A stretch of 64,000 nt of DNA from Streptomyces sp. HB132 (lineage in GTDB: Bacteria; Actinomycetota; Actinomycetes; Streptomycetales; Streptomycetaceae). The DNA is taken from positions 186,001 to 250,000 of the forward strand of contig NZ_JAFBGA010000003.1 in NCBI RefSeq assembly GCF_016909575.1, in the 5' to 3' direction. Under the pieces are notes generated by a model that was not told where the DNA came from, made no database searches, and saw only the letters and a program-made list of their open reading frames with translations. Positions 42,731-51,034 of this stretch are shown piece by piece (position 1 is the stretch's first letter; each line of letters begins with the position of its first letter). The position numbers and the translations under genes were made by a program.

Positions 42731-42937
42731 GATCGGCCCGGGCCGTCGCGGATCGGACGGCCCGGCCGTGACCGGTGGTTTCGGGCGGACCGCCGCCGCG
42801 CCGCGGGCGGATCCCGGCGGCATCGCGCCGGGAGAACGGGTGGAGGTGACACTCGGGACCGCGAGATCGTCCCCGGCCGGGTTTCCGGCACGTCCGGGTC
42901 GTCCCCACGGGGGCGCGCCCCGGCTGTGAGGACGCGC

Positions 42938-42974
42938 GGGGTGCGGTGACCGGCGGAACCGGTCACCGCACCCC
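42938..42974. terminator. bidirectional terminator, lipocalin-like gene / DEAD-box helicase
   Basis: A perfect 16-bp stem (ggggtgcggtgaccgg at 42938-42953, ccggtcaccgcacccc at 42959-42974) with a 5-base loop, between convergent genes and 5 bases past the helicase stop. Confidence 0.88.
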
Positions 42975-42979
42975 GGGGG

Positions 42980-44635
42980 TCACGCTGCCCGTCGGCCGCG
43001 GCCGGGAGCGCTGCCGCGCCCCGTACCGCCGGCCCGGCCGGAACCGGCGGTACGGGCGGATCCGCCCGTACCGCCGCCCGCACCACCACGCGTGCCGCCG
43101 CCCGCACCACCGCGGGCCGCGCCCCCGGCGCCGCCCTGTGCGGCGCCCGAGCCCGCGCCCGTTCCGCCGCGTCGGCCGCGGCCTCGGCTGCCCGAGCGGA
43201 AGGATCCGCCGGCCGCGGAGCCGGAGCCCTGGCCGCCGCGCGTGCGCGGCTTGGGCTGTGCCGGCTGCGGTACCTCGATGACGATCGCAACGCCGGACGG
43301 CTCACGGGCACCGGTGATGCGGCTGAGCTCCTCGTCGCTGGACTTGATGCGGGTGGTGCGCGGCGCGATGCCCGCGTCCTGCATCAGCCGGGTCATGTCC
43401 CGCTTCTCGTCGGGCAGCACCAGCGTGACGACGCTGCCGGACTCCCCGGCGCGCGCGGTGCGCCCGCCGCGGTGGAGGTAGTCCTTGTGGTCGGTCGGCG
43501 GGTCCACGTTGACGACCAGGTCCAGGTCGTCGATGTGGATGCCGCGGGCCGCCACGTTCGTCGCGACGAGTGCGGTGACCTGGCCGTTCTTGAACTGGTC
43601 CAGGGTCCGGTTGCGCTGCGGCTGGGACCGGCCGCCGTGCAGGGCGGCGGCCCGTACGCCGCTGGCGAGGAGCCGCTTGGCGAAGCGGTCGGCAGCACGC
43701 TTGGTGTCCACGAACATGATCACGCGGCCTTCACGGGCGGCGATCCGGGTGGCGACGGCCTTCTTGTCCGTCTCGTCGACCACGTGCAGCACATGGTGCT
43801 CCATGGTGGTGACGGCACCGGCCGACGGGTCGACCGAGTGCACGACGGGGTCGGTGAGGAACATTTTGACCAGCCGGTCGATGTTCTTGTCGAGGGTCGC
43901 GGAGAAGAGCATCCGCTGCCCGCCCGGCTCGACCTGCTTGAGCAGCGCGACGACCTGCGGCATGAAGCCCATGTCGGCCATCTGGTCGGCCTCGTCGAGG
44001 ACGGTGATCGACACCTGGTCGAGTCGGCAGTCGCCCCGCTCGATGAGGTCCTTGAGCCGGCCCGGCGTCGCGACGAGGACTTCGGCGCCTCGGCGGAGCG
44101 CTCCGGACTGCCGGCTGATCGACATGCCGCCGACGACGGTGGCCACCCGGAGGTTCACGGCGGTGGCGTACGGGGTCAGCGCGTCCGTGACCTGCTGGGC
44201 CAGCTCGCGGGTGGGGACGAGCACGAGTGCCAGCGGGGCGTGCGGCTCGGAGCGGCGTCCCGCGGTGCGGGCGAGCAGGGCGAGGCCGAAGGCCAGGGTC
44301 TTGCCCGAGCCGGTGCGGCCACGGCCGAGGATGTCCCGGCCGGCCAGCGAGTTCGGCAGGGTGGCGCCCTGGATGGGGAAGGGGTCGGTCACGTCCTGTG
44401 CGGCGAGGGTCTTCAGCAGCGCGGCGGGCATGTCCAGGTCGGCGAACGCGTCGACGGCGGGCAGTGCGGGGGTCAGGGTCTCCGGCAGGGCGAACTCGCC
44501 GCCCTGGGCGGGCGCGGTCCTGCGGCGGGCCGGTGCCTTGCCGGATCCTCGGTTGTTCGCCTGTGCCCGGTCCGTGCCGCGCCCCTTTATCGGGCGGTTG
44601 CGGGTCGGTCGGTCCTGGCGTTCGGAGCGGGTCAT
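42980..44635 (-). CDS. DEAD-box ATP-dependent RNA helicase
   Basis: A 551-residue DEAD-box helicase. The Q-motif area is DPFPIQGATLPNSLAGRD, motif I GRTGSGKT (about 111-118), Ia PTRELAQQ, Ib TPGRL, II LDEADQMADMGF, III FSATL, IV IMFVDTKRAADRFAK, V ATNVAARGIHID and VI HRGGRTARAG. The C-terminal tail (about 455-551) is almost only Gly, Arg, Ser, Ala and Thr, an RGG-type RNA-binding region. The N-terminal 55 residues are basic and disordered. I chose ATG 44635 behind AGGAGGG. Its position after a cold-shock protein gene on the same strand suggests a role in unfolding RNA in the cold; a strong terminator separates the two transcripts. Confidence 0.93.
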   Translation of the reverse strand: MTRSERQDRPTRNRPIKGRGTDRAQANNRGSGKAPARRRTAPAQGGEFALPETLTPALPAVDAFADLDMPAALLKTLAAQDVTDPFPIQGATLPNSLAGRDILGRGRTGSGKTLAFGLALLARTAGRRSEPHAPLALVLVPTRELAQQVTDALTPYATAVNLRVATVVGGMSISRQSGALRRGAEVLVATPGRLKDLIERGDCRLDQVSITVLDEADQMADMGFMPQVVALLKQVEPGGQRMLFSATLDKNIDRLVKMFLTDPVVHSVDPSAGAVTTMEHHVLHVVDETDKKAVATRIAAREGRVIMFVDTKRAADRFAKRLLASGVRAAALHGGRSQPQRNRTLDQFKNGQVTALVATNVAARGIHIDDLDLVVNVDPPTDHKDYLHRGGRTARAGESGSVVTLVLPDEKRDMTRLMQDAGIAPRTTRIKSSDEELSRITGAREPSGVAIVIEVPQPAQPKPRTRGGQGSGSAAGGSFRSGSRGRGRRGGTGAGSGAAQGGAGGAARGGAGGGTRGGAGGGTGGSARTAGSGRAGGTGRGSAPGRGRRAA

Positions 44636-44775
44636 ACGGAATTGCCCTCCTGGGGGATTCCTGGGATTACTGCCGACTGCTGCGGACTGCTTGATGTGCG
44701 CCCCAGGATGCATGCACAGAGCAGGTGTCCCGGTGGCGGAGCCGGACCGGGAATGGTCGAGTCGGAAACAGCACA

Positions 44776-44812
44776 AACCGGGGCCCGCACCTTCACGGTG
44801 CGGGCCCCGGTT
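44776..44812 (-). terminator. intrinsic terminator of the cold-shock gene
   Basis: A perfect 16-bp stem (44776-44791 with 44797-44812) and 5-base loop. On the minus strand the hairpin is followed by the T-rich TTTGTGCTGTTT, making this the most classical rho-independent terminator in the window. Confidence 0.9.
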
Positions 44813-44832
44813 GCGAGGTACGCGTCCGGCAA

Positions 44833-45036
44833 TTAGGCCGGGACGATGTTCTCCGCCTGCGGGCCCTTCTGGCCCTGCGTGACGTCGAAGGAGACCTTCT
44901 GGCCCTCCTGGAGCTCACGGAAGCCCTGGGTGGCGATGTTGGAGTAGTGGGCGAAGACGTCGGCGCCGCCGCCGTCCTGCTCGATGAAGCCGAAGCCCTT
45001 TTCCGAGTTGAACCACTTCACGGTTCCAGTAGCCAT
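44833..45036 (-). CDS. cold-shock protein
   Basis: A 67-residue single cold-shock domain (OB fold), the standard CspA size. RNP1 reads KGFGFI (about 14-19) after VKWFNSEK, and RNP2 reads DVFAHYSNI (about 26-34), with Ala where many have Val. The end QAENIVPA is typical of streptomycete Csps. It binds single-stranded RNA and acts as an RNA chaperone. The start ATG at 45036 has a TAGGAGA site 6 bases upstream. A 5' leader of about 120 bases and a strong terminator mark it as a single-gene transcript, probably abundant. Confidence 0.96.
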   Translation of the reverse strand: MATGTVKWFNSEKGFGFIEQDGGGADVFAHYSNIATQGFRELQEGQKVSFDVTQGQKGPQAENIVPA

Positions 45037-45164
45037 GTCATTCTCCTAAAAGAGGTGCAGTGCCGGAAATCCGCACTTTACGAATTCCAAGTCGCCGCAT
45101 TGAGCCCCATCCGGAGAAAGCCGGAAAACAATAAAGCGCCTGAGGAGGGTTCCCGTCAGGCGCA

Positions 45165-45193
45165 CATAATGTTCATGGGTACCAAAACTGCAA
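45165..45193 (-). promoter_or_regulatory. cold-shock gene promoter and leader
   Basis: On the minus strand, TTGCAG (45193-45188), a 17-base spacer and ATTATG (45170-45165). The leader (about 45158-45037) is AT-rich for this genome and includes an 8-bp hairpin gcgcctga/tcaggcgc (45136-45143, 45156-45163) at its very 5' end. Long leaders of this kind regulate csp mRNAs by temperature in other bacteria. Confidence 0.6.
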
Positions 45194-45198
45194 CTCGG

Positions 45199-45616
45199 CA
45201 ACCGTAGCACGTTCTGTCGGCGGGCGGCAGATCAGTCCGCTCCGGCGCGCCGGAGAATCTGCTGACCGGCGCGGCTGCGGGGAGCGTTCATCGCGGGTCC
45301 CGGAATCGTTCCCCGATGCTTCGCGCTCTGTTCTCCCAAGGGGTGCGCGCTCCCGGGGGCGAGGGGACGGCGGAGTCCGGCGGGCCGTACGGCAGGGGCC
45401 GGGCGCCCGTCTTGCGGGAGGGCGGATTCACCTGTTCGCCGTACCGGCACGCGTGCGGACGGAGCGCTCCTGACAGCCGGACCGGTGGCCGGGGGTTACG
45501 CCGAAGGAGTGCCGCCGGGGCGGACGGGCGCCCCCGCCCCGGTCGGGAGCCGCCCCGTCCGGTCCGTGGGCAGAAAGAGTGAGGCCGTCCGCCAGGAGCG
45601 CGGGTCCGCCGCCGTC
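45199..45616. other. 418-base region without a recognised gene
   Basis: It lies between the cold-shock promoter and the terminator of the PPOx gene. Open frames here are Arg/Pro/Gly-rich and have no ribosome binding sites or family resemblance. I see nothing functional. Confidence 0.4.
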
Positions 45617-45647
45617 CGGCCACGCGGCACCCGGTGCCGCGTGGCCG
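45617..45647 (-). terminator. terminator of the PPOx-fold gene
   Basis: cggccacgcggca (45617-45629) and tgccgcgtggccg (45635-45647) form a perfect 13-bp stem with a 5-base loop, starting 12 bases past the stop codon at 45660. Confidence 0.85.
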
Positions 45648-45659
45648 TCGGGCGTGGCG

Positions 45660-46181
45660 TCACGACTCGCGGACGGGGCTCTCGTCGGCCCCTCTGCGCA
45701 GGGTGCGCAGAGCGCGGCCGGGGCGCCAGACCTGTACGACGAGCTCGTCACCGTCGAGTCCGGTGCGGACCACCTCGGCGGGGTCGGCGCGGAAGAGGAG
45801 GAAGGGCTGCGGCGGGGTGACCTCCTCGACGAAGCGGGCCAGTACGGCGGCGTCGGTGATCTCCACCGCCCGCCCGGAGATGCGGATGTCCCCGTCGGCC
45901 ATCTCCGCGTCGGGCCCCGGGTTGGCATGGATGGCGAAGCGCGGGTCGCGCCGCAGATCCAGTGCCTTGCGGGAGTTCGGCATCATCCCGAACCACAGCG
46001 CGTCCATCCGGAACTCGGTCTCCAGGCCGGTGACGCGGGGCGACCCGTCCGCGCGCAGGGTGGCGAGGACGTGGTGCTTGTACTGCTGGAACCTCTTGCG
46101 CACGGTGTCGGCGAAGGCGGGCTCCGCCGCGCGGAAGTCCTGCCAGGAACTCGGTGTCACGCTCGATGTCATGGGTGCCAT
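45660..46181 (-). CDS. pyridoxamine 5'-phosphate oxidase-fold protein
   Basis: A 173-residue split-beta-barrel protein of the PPOx-like family, probably binding a flavin or F420. The diagnostic N-terminal part is HHVLATLRADGSPRVTGLETEF (about 36-57), then LWFGMMPNSRKALDLRRDPRFAIHANP, and ISGRAVEIT. In actinobacteria many such proteins are F420-dependent reductases or heme/flavin binders; I cannot tell which. ATG 46181 and ATG 46172 are both possible starts, neither with a good ribosome binding site. It stands alone between the cold-shock gene and the VWA gene. Confidence 0.85.
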   Translation of the reverse strand: MAPMTSSVTPSSWQDFRAAEPAFADTVRKRFQQYKHHVLATLRADGSPRVTGLETEFRMDALWFGMMPNSRKALDLRRDPRFAIHANPGPDAEMADGDIRISGRAVEITDAAVLARFVEEVTPPQPFLLFRADPAEVVRTGLDGDELVVQVWRPGRALRTLRRGADESPVRES

Positions 46182-46277
46182 CGAACCGCGTAATCAGGAC
46201 ATCCTCTGTCGTGACGGGTCCCGCGTCACCGGATCGGACGCCACCGTGTCGCGCTGGCCCTGCGCCCGGTGTGCGGG

Positions 46278-47021
46278 TCAGCCGACGAGCCCCTGGGCGC
46301 GGGCGGCCGCCAGCCAGTGCGGGAATTCGGCGACGAGCCGGTCGTAGAGCTCGGAGTCCGGGAGGCTGCGGGGGTCGGGTCCGGCGTGGAAGAAGCCCGC
46401 GTTGTCGACGGGGCGCTTGGCCGGGACTGCGAGCTCGTCGAGCCGGCGCAGGAAGTCGAATTGAGAGCTCCGCTTGTTGCCGAAGCCGATGAACTGCCAG
46501 AACAGCGGGAGTTTCGCCGCCTTGCAGAGGTGGCGTTCCGCCGCGTGCTTGCTGATCGGCCCGCCGTCCGTCTGGAAGACGACGAGGGCGGGCGCGGTCG
46601 AGCCGCTGTCGAGGTAGTGGTCGATGACGGCGTCCATGGCCAGGTGGTAGCTGGTCTTCCCCATGTGTCCGAGCCCGGCCACGATCGTGTCGATGCGGCC
46701 GTGGTGGTTGCCGAGGGTGATGTCGGTGACGGCGTCGATGTCCGTGGAGAAGAAGACGACGGGCACCCGTCCGTCGTCGTCGAGGTGGGCCGAGAGCCCG
46801 AGGACCCGGTCGGCGAGCGCCTGGACGCTGCCGTCCTTGTAGTACTCCCTCATCGAGCCGGAGTAGTCGAGCACCAGGTAGACCGCGGCGCGTCCGCCGC
46901 TCATCCCGTGCTTCTCCAGGGAGATCCGGGCGCTCTCGTAGTGGCCGGCGATCGCCGGTGCCTGTTCCCGTATCTTGTGCAGGCTGATGGCCGGACCTGC
47001 GGCGTCGTGCGTACCGGTCAT
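46278..47021 (-). CDS. VWA-domain protein (TerY/TerF-like)
   Basis: A 247-residue protein made of one von Willebrand factor A domain. The metal-ion-dependent adhesion site is complete: DYSGSM (DxSxS), the Thr in GKTSYHLAMDA and the Asp in FQTDGGP. The pattern GNHHGRIDTIVAGLGHMGKTSY and LPLFWQFIGFGN is typical of the VWA proteins found with tellurite-resistance (ter) or toxic-stress clusters, but no TerD is nearby. No signal peptide is visible, so it is cytoplasmic. The ATG at 47021 has a CGGAGAG site; the longer frame upstream is not family-like. It is divergent from the rhomboid gene. Confidence 0.85.
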   Translation of the reverse strand: MTGTHDAAGPAISLHKIREQAPAIAGHYESARISLEKHGMSGGRAAVYLVLDYSGSMREYYKDGSVQALADRVLGLSAHLDDDGRVPVVFFSTDIDAVTDITLGNHHGRIDTIVAGLGHMGKTSYHLAMDAVIDHYLDSGSTAPALVVFQTDGGPISKHAAERHLCKAAKLPLFWQFIGFGNKRSSQFDFLRRLDELAVPAKRPVDNAGFFHAGPDPRSLPDSELYDRLVAEFPHWLAAARAQGLVG

Positions 47022-47199
47022 GTGGCTCTCCGATCGGGCGGGGCTCGTGCCGCGGCGGCTGCGGGAGTTCCGAGCGTAGGGCAACGCCGGCGCACCCAGG
47101 TGTCCGCTCCTCACCCGCGTTCGCTATCTTGAGCGCCGTCGCCTCATGCGGTCCTCCTGCCCGTCCAGGAGCCCCCGCCCACGAATGAAGGAGCCGGCC

Positions 47200-48114
47200 A
47201 TGGAGGCCGCCGCCACCACGTGTTACCGCCACCCGTCGTACGAGACGTATGTGCGGTGCACGCGCTGCGACCGGTACATCTGCCCCGACTGCATGCGCGA
47301 GGCGTCGGTCGGGCACCACTGCGTGGAGTGTGTGAAGGAGGGGCAGCGCTCGGTCCGTCAGGCCCGTTCGCTGTTCGGCGGCGCGGTGCCGAGTGCCGCG
47401 ACGCCGGTCGTGACGTACGTGCTCATGGCGCTGAACATCGTCGCGTACGTCGTCGAGGTGGTCCGGTCCGGGACGGTGGACCGTTTCGGGATGCTCGGGG
47501 CGGTGCTGGTCGATCCGTCGGGCGGGCAGTACTACTACAAGGGCGAGACCTATCCCGGGCTCGAGCTGACCGGTGTGGCCGACGGGGAGTGGTACCGGCT
47601 GCTGACGGGGGCCTTCCTGCATCTGCCGCCGGACGCGTCGTTCGGCGTGATGCACCTGGTGTTCAACATGCTCGCGCTGTGGAATCTGGGCAGGGTCGTG
47701 GAGGGGCAGCTCGGACGGGCCCGGTATCTGGCGCTGTACCTGCTGTCCGCGGTGGGTGGTTCGGTGCTGGTCTACCTGGTGGCCTCGCCGGAGACGACGG
47801 CGGTCGGCGCCTCGGGGGCGATCTTCGGTCTGGCGGCCTCCTTCTACGTCATCAACCGGCGTCTGGGCCGGGACATGCGGGCGGTCAACCGCTTCATGGC
47901 GGGGTTCCTGCTGTGGATGGTCGTCTCCGCGGTGTTCACCTCGTGGGAGGGGCACCTCGGCGGTCTGCTGACCGGCGGTCTGGTGACCTACGGGCTGGCG
48001 TACGCGCCGGCCAGGCTGCGGACGTCGGCGACGCAGCTGGCGGGCGGAATGGTGCTGGTCGCGCTGCTGGCCGTGGTGGTAGCCGTGCGGACGGCCGCTC
48101 TGACCGGGGCGTGA
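47200..48114 (+). CDS. rhomboid family intramembrane serine protease
   Basis: A 304-residue membrane protease. The first 45 residues form a Cys/His zinc-finger-like domain (CYRHPSYETYVRCTRCDRYI, then CPDC and CVEC), common in actinobacterial rhomboids. The rhomboid core has about six membrane segments. The GxSG catalytic serine is in VGASGAIFGLAAS (about 204-216), the conserved His/Asn are in MHLVFNMLALWNLG, and the second catalytic residue, His, is in EGHLGGLLTGGL. It cleaves membrane proteins within their transmembrane segments; the substrates are unknown. The ATG at 47200 follows AAGGAG. It is followed after 52 bases by the permease gene on the same strand. Confidence 0.92.
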   Translation: MEAAATTCYRHPSYETYVRCTRCDRYICPDCMREASVGHHCVECVKEGQRSVRQARSLFGGAVPSAATPVVTYVLMALNIVAYVVEVVRSGTVDRFGMLGAVLVDPSGGQYYYKGETYPGLELTGVADGEWYRLLTGAFLHLPPDASFGVMHLVFNMLALWNLGRVVEGQLGRARYLALYLLSAVGGSVLVYLVASPETTAVGASGAIFGLAASFYVINRRLGRDMRAVNRFMAGFLLWMVVSAVFTSWEGHLGGLLTGGLVTYGLAYAPARLRTSATQLAGGMVLVALLAVVVAVRTAALTGA

Positions 48115-48166
48115 CGGCGAACCCGCCCGTGGATGAACCGAGTCCACTTTCTGGGATCATCGTCCC

Positions 48167-49444
48167 ATGGTGAGAGATTCCTCAGCGGATCGGCCGGAGA
48201 CCGCGGACTCCGAGGGCCTCGGGCCGGGGGAAGGGTCCGGAGCGGGGATTGTTCGCCGTGGTGTCCGGCGGCTGCACCCGCTGGACTGGCTCGCGGGCGG
48301 CCTGCTGGTCCTGGGGGTGCTGGCGGTGGCGACCGGGCTGCTCCCCTCGGACGCGGCCGCGGCCGAGATGCGGCGCACCGGGCCGCTGGTGGTGTTCCTG
48401 GGCACGGTGATCGTGATGGCCGAACTGACGGGCCGGGCTCAGGTCTTCGACGTGGTGTCGGCCTGGGTGGCGCGGGCGGGGCGGGGGCGTTATCCGCTGC
48501 TCTTCGGGCTGTGCGTGCTGTTCGCCTCGCTCACGACGATCACGCTGAACCTGGACACCACGGCGGTGCTCCTCACCCCGGTCATGCTGTCGCTGGCCTC
48601 CCGGGTCGGGATCGCGGCGTTGCCTCTGGCGATGACGACGGTGTGGCTCGCGAACACCGCGAGTCTGCTGCTGCCGGTCTCGAATCTGACGAATCTGCTG
48701 GCGGCGGACCGGGTGGCGCTCTCGCCGTCGGGTCTCGCCGCGGTGATGTCGCTGCCCCAGCTCGCGGCGATCGCTGTGACCGCCGTGTGCTTGTGGGTCT
48801 TCTACTGGCGGCGGGGCCGCCGCGGCGCGGACCGGTACACCCCGCCGGGTCCCACGGTCGCCGCGGATAGCGTCCTGCTGCGGATCTGTGCGGTGGCCTG
48901 TGCGGGCTTCCTGCTGGCGATCCTGGTCGCGGACGTCCCCCTGTGGTCGGCGTCGCTGACCGCGATGGTGGTCGTGGTGGTGGCCTTCGCCGTACGGCGA
49001 AGGGAGGAACTGCGGCTGTCGCTGGTGCCGTGGCGGCTGCTGGTGCTGGTCCCGGGGATGTTCCTGGTGGTGGAGACCGTCAGCGCGCACGGGCTGCACA
49101 CGTTGCTGGAGTCCCTGCTGGGCTCGGACAACGGCTTCCCGGGGATGCTGCGGGCGGCGGCGGTGGGCGCGGGGCTGTCGAACGTCGTGAACAACCTGCC
49201 GGCGTACCTGGCGGGCGAGGCGGTCATCCCGGTGGGTGACCACCAGCGGTTGCTGGCGCTGCTGATCGGGGTGAACGTGGGGCCGCTCGTCACCCCGTGG
49301 GCGTCCCTGGCGACGCTGTTGTGGTTCGAGCGGTGCCGCGTGCACGGGACGAGGATCGACATGCGCCGCTTCGTGGGGACCGGTCTGGTGCTCTCGGTCA
49401 CGGGCACCCTGGCCGCCGTGTCCGTGCTGGCGCTGGTCGGCTGA
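48167..49444 (+). CDS. SLC13/ArsB-type anion permease
   Basis: A 425-residue membrane protein with 10-12 predicted segments of the ion-transporter superfamily (ArsB/NhaD/CitM). Two related halves each carry an Asn/Thr/Pro-rich motif: TLNLDTTAVLLTPVML with NTASLLLPVSNLTNLL in the first, and LSNVVNNLPAYLAG with NVGPLVTPWASLATLL in the second. SNLTNLL is typical of arsenite/antimonite and related permeases, but no ars genes are near, so the ion is undetermined. The first 35 residues are polar. The ATG at 48167 is used. It probably shares a transcript with the rhomboid gene and ends before a strong terminator. Confidence 0.87.
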   Translation: MVRDSSADRPETADSEGLGPGEGSGAGIVRRGVRRLHPLDWLAGGLLVLGVLAVATGLLPSDAAAAEMRRTGPLVVFLGTVIVMAELTGRAQVFDVVSAWVARAGRGRYPLLFGLCVLFASLTTITLNLDTTAVLLTPVMLSLASRVGIAALPLAMTTVWLANTASLLLPVSNLTNLLAADRVALSPSGLAAVMSLPQLAAIAVTAVCLWVFYWRRGRRGADRYTPPGPTVAADSVLLRICAVACAGFLLAILVADVPLWSASLTAMVVVVVAFAVRRREELRLSLVPWRLLVLVPGMFLVVETVSAHGLHTLLESLLGSDNGFPGMLRAAAVGAGLSNVVNNLPAYLAGEAVIPVGDHQRLLALLIGVNVGPLVTPWASLATLLWFERCRVHGTRIDMRRFVGTGLVLSVTGTLAAVSVLALVG

Positions 49445-49484
49445 GTCCGGTGCCGGCCGGTGCCCGCGAGGTCCCGGACACGCC

Positions 49485-49528
49485 GCGGCGCCCGCCCTTG
49501 TCCGGTCGGGGACGGGGGCGGGCGCCGC
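49485..49528. terminator. bidirectional terminator, permease / gltD
   Basis: gcggcgcccgccc (49485-49497) pairs perfectly with gggcgggcgccgc (49516-49528); the 18-base loop has a further gtcc/ggac stem. It lies between convergent genes. Confidence 0.82.
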
Positions 49529-49573
49529 GTTCAGTTCCGTACGCCGTTGTACGGGACGTCTGTGTAGCCGCGA

Positions 49574-51034
49574 TCAGACCATCAGGGAACGGTCCGTCGG
49601 GCGGATCGGGGCGTGCAGGGCGCTGGTCCCTGTCAGGAAGCGGTCCACGCCGCGCGCGGCGGAGCGGCCCTCGGCGATGGCCCAGACGATGAGGGACTGG
49701 CCTCGGCCCGCGTCACCGGCGACGTAGACGCCGTCGACGTTGGTGGCGTAGTTCTCGTCGCGTGCGACGTTGCCGCGCTCGTCGAGGTCGAGGCCGAACT
49801 GCTGGACGAGGCCGTTGGCCTGGTCGGTGCCGGTGAATCCCATGGCCAGGGTGACGAGCTGGGCCGGGATGACGCGCTCGGTGCCGGCCTTCTGCTCCAG
49901 CTTGCCGTCCTTGAACTCCACCTCGATGAGGTGCAGGGACTGGACGTTGCCATCCTCGTCGCCCTCGAAGTGGGTGGTGGAGACGGAGTAGATCCGCTCG
50001 CCGCCCTCCTCGTGCGCGGAGGTGACCTTGTAGAGCATGGGGAAGGTGGGCCAGGGCTGGTTGGCGTTACGCTCCTCGCCCGGCTGGGGCATGATCTCCA
50101 GCTGGGTGACGGAGGCGGCGCCCTGGCGGTGGGCGGTGCCGACGCAGTCCGCGCCGGTGTCGCCGCCGCCGATGACGACGACGTGCTTGCCCTCGGCGGT
50201 GATCGGGGAGACCGTCAGGTCGCCCTCCTGCACCTTGTTGGCGAGCGGGAGGTACTCCATCGCGAAGTGCACGCCGTTGAGCTCGCGGCCCGGGACGGGC
50301 AGGTCGCGGGAGACGGTGGCTCCGGCGGCGATGACGACCGCGTCGTAGCGGCGGCGGAGCTTGGCGGCGTCGATGTCCTTGCCGATCTCCACCTCCGTGC
50401 GGAACTTGGTGCCCTCCGTGCGCATCTGCTCGATGCGGCGGTTGATGTGCGACTTCTCCATCTTGAACTCGGGGATGCCGTAGCGGAGGAGTCCCCCGAT
50501 GCGGTCCGCGCGCTCGAAGACGGCGACGGTGTGGCCGGCGCGGGTCAGCTGCTGGGCGGCGGCGAGACCCGCCGGGCCCGAGCCGATGACGGCGACGGTC
50601 TTGCCGGAGAGGCGCTCGGGCGGCTGCGGGGTGACGTCGCCGCTGTCCCAGGCCTTGTCGATGATGCTGACTTCGACGTTCTTGATGGTGACGGCCGGCT
50701 GGTTGATGCCGAGGACGCACGCCGACTCGCACGGGGCGGGGCACAGGCGGCCCGTGAACTCCGGGAAGTTGTTGGTGGCGTGCAGGCGCTCGGACGCCGC
50801 CGACCAGTCCTCGCGGTAGGCGTAGTCGTTCCACTCGGGGATGAGGTTTCCGAGCGGACAGCCGTTGTGGCAGAACGGGATGCCGCAGTCCATGCAGCGG
50901 CCGGCCTGCTTGCTGATGATCGGGAGCAGCGATCCCGGAACGTAGACCTCGTTCCAGTCCTTGACGCGCTCGCCGACGGGGCGGGTCTCGGCGACCTCGC
51001 GTCCGGTGGTCAGGAAGCCCTTGGGGTCAGCCAT
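49574..51034 (-). CDS. gltD: glutamate synthase small (beta) subunit
   Basis: A 486-residue NADPH-binding subunit of glutamate synthase, passing electrons from NADPH via FAD and Fe-S clusters to GltB. Cysteines for two [4Fe-4S] clusters are in [17 protein letters not shown] (about 47-63) and [16 protein letters not shown] (about 97-112). FAD binding reads [16 protein letters not shown] (about 148-163), the NADPH site [16 protein letters not shown], and the second FAD block [19 protein letters not shown] near the C-terminus. It starts 8 bases inside the end of gltB, so the two are translationally coupled. Normal length; nothing unusual. Confidence 0.97.
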   Translation of the reverse strand: MADPKGFLTTGREVAETRPVGERVKDWNEVYVPGSLLPIISKQAGRCMDCGIPFCHNGCPLGNLIPEWNDYAYREDWSAASERLHATNNFPEFTGRLCPAPCESACVLGINQPAVTIKNVEVSIIDKAWDSGDVTPQPPERLSGKTVAVIGSGPAGLAAAQQLTRAGHTVAVFERADRIGGLLRYGIPEFKMEKSHINRRIEQMRTEGTKFRTEVEIGKDIDAAKLRRRYDAVVIAAGATVSRDLPVPGRELNGVHFAMEYLPLANKVQEGDLTVSPITAEGKHVVVIGGGDTGADCVGTAHRQGAASVTQLEIMPQPGEERNANQPWPTFPMLYKVTSAHEEGGERIYSVSTTHFEGDEDGNVQSLHLIEVEFKDGKLEQKAGTERVIPAQLVTLAMGFTGTDQANGLVQQFGLDLDERGNVARDENYATNVDGVYVAGDAGRGQSLIVWAIAEGRSAARGVDRFLTGTSALHAPIRPTDRSLMV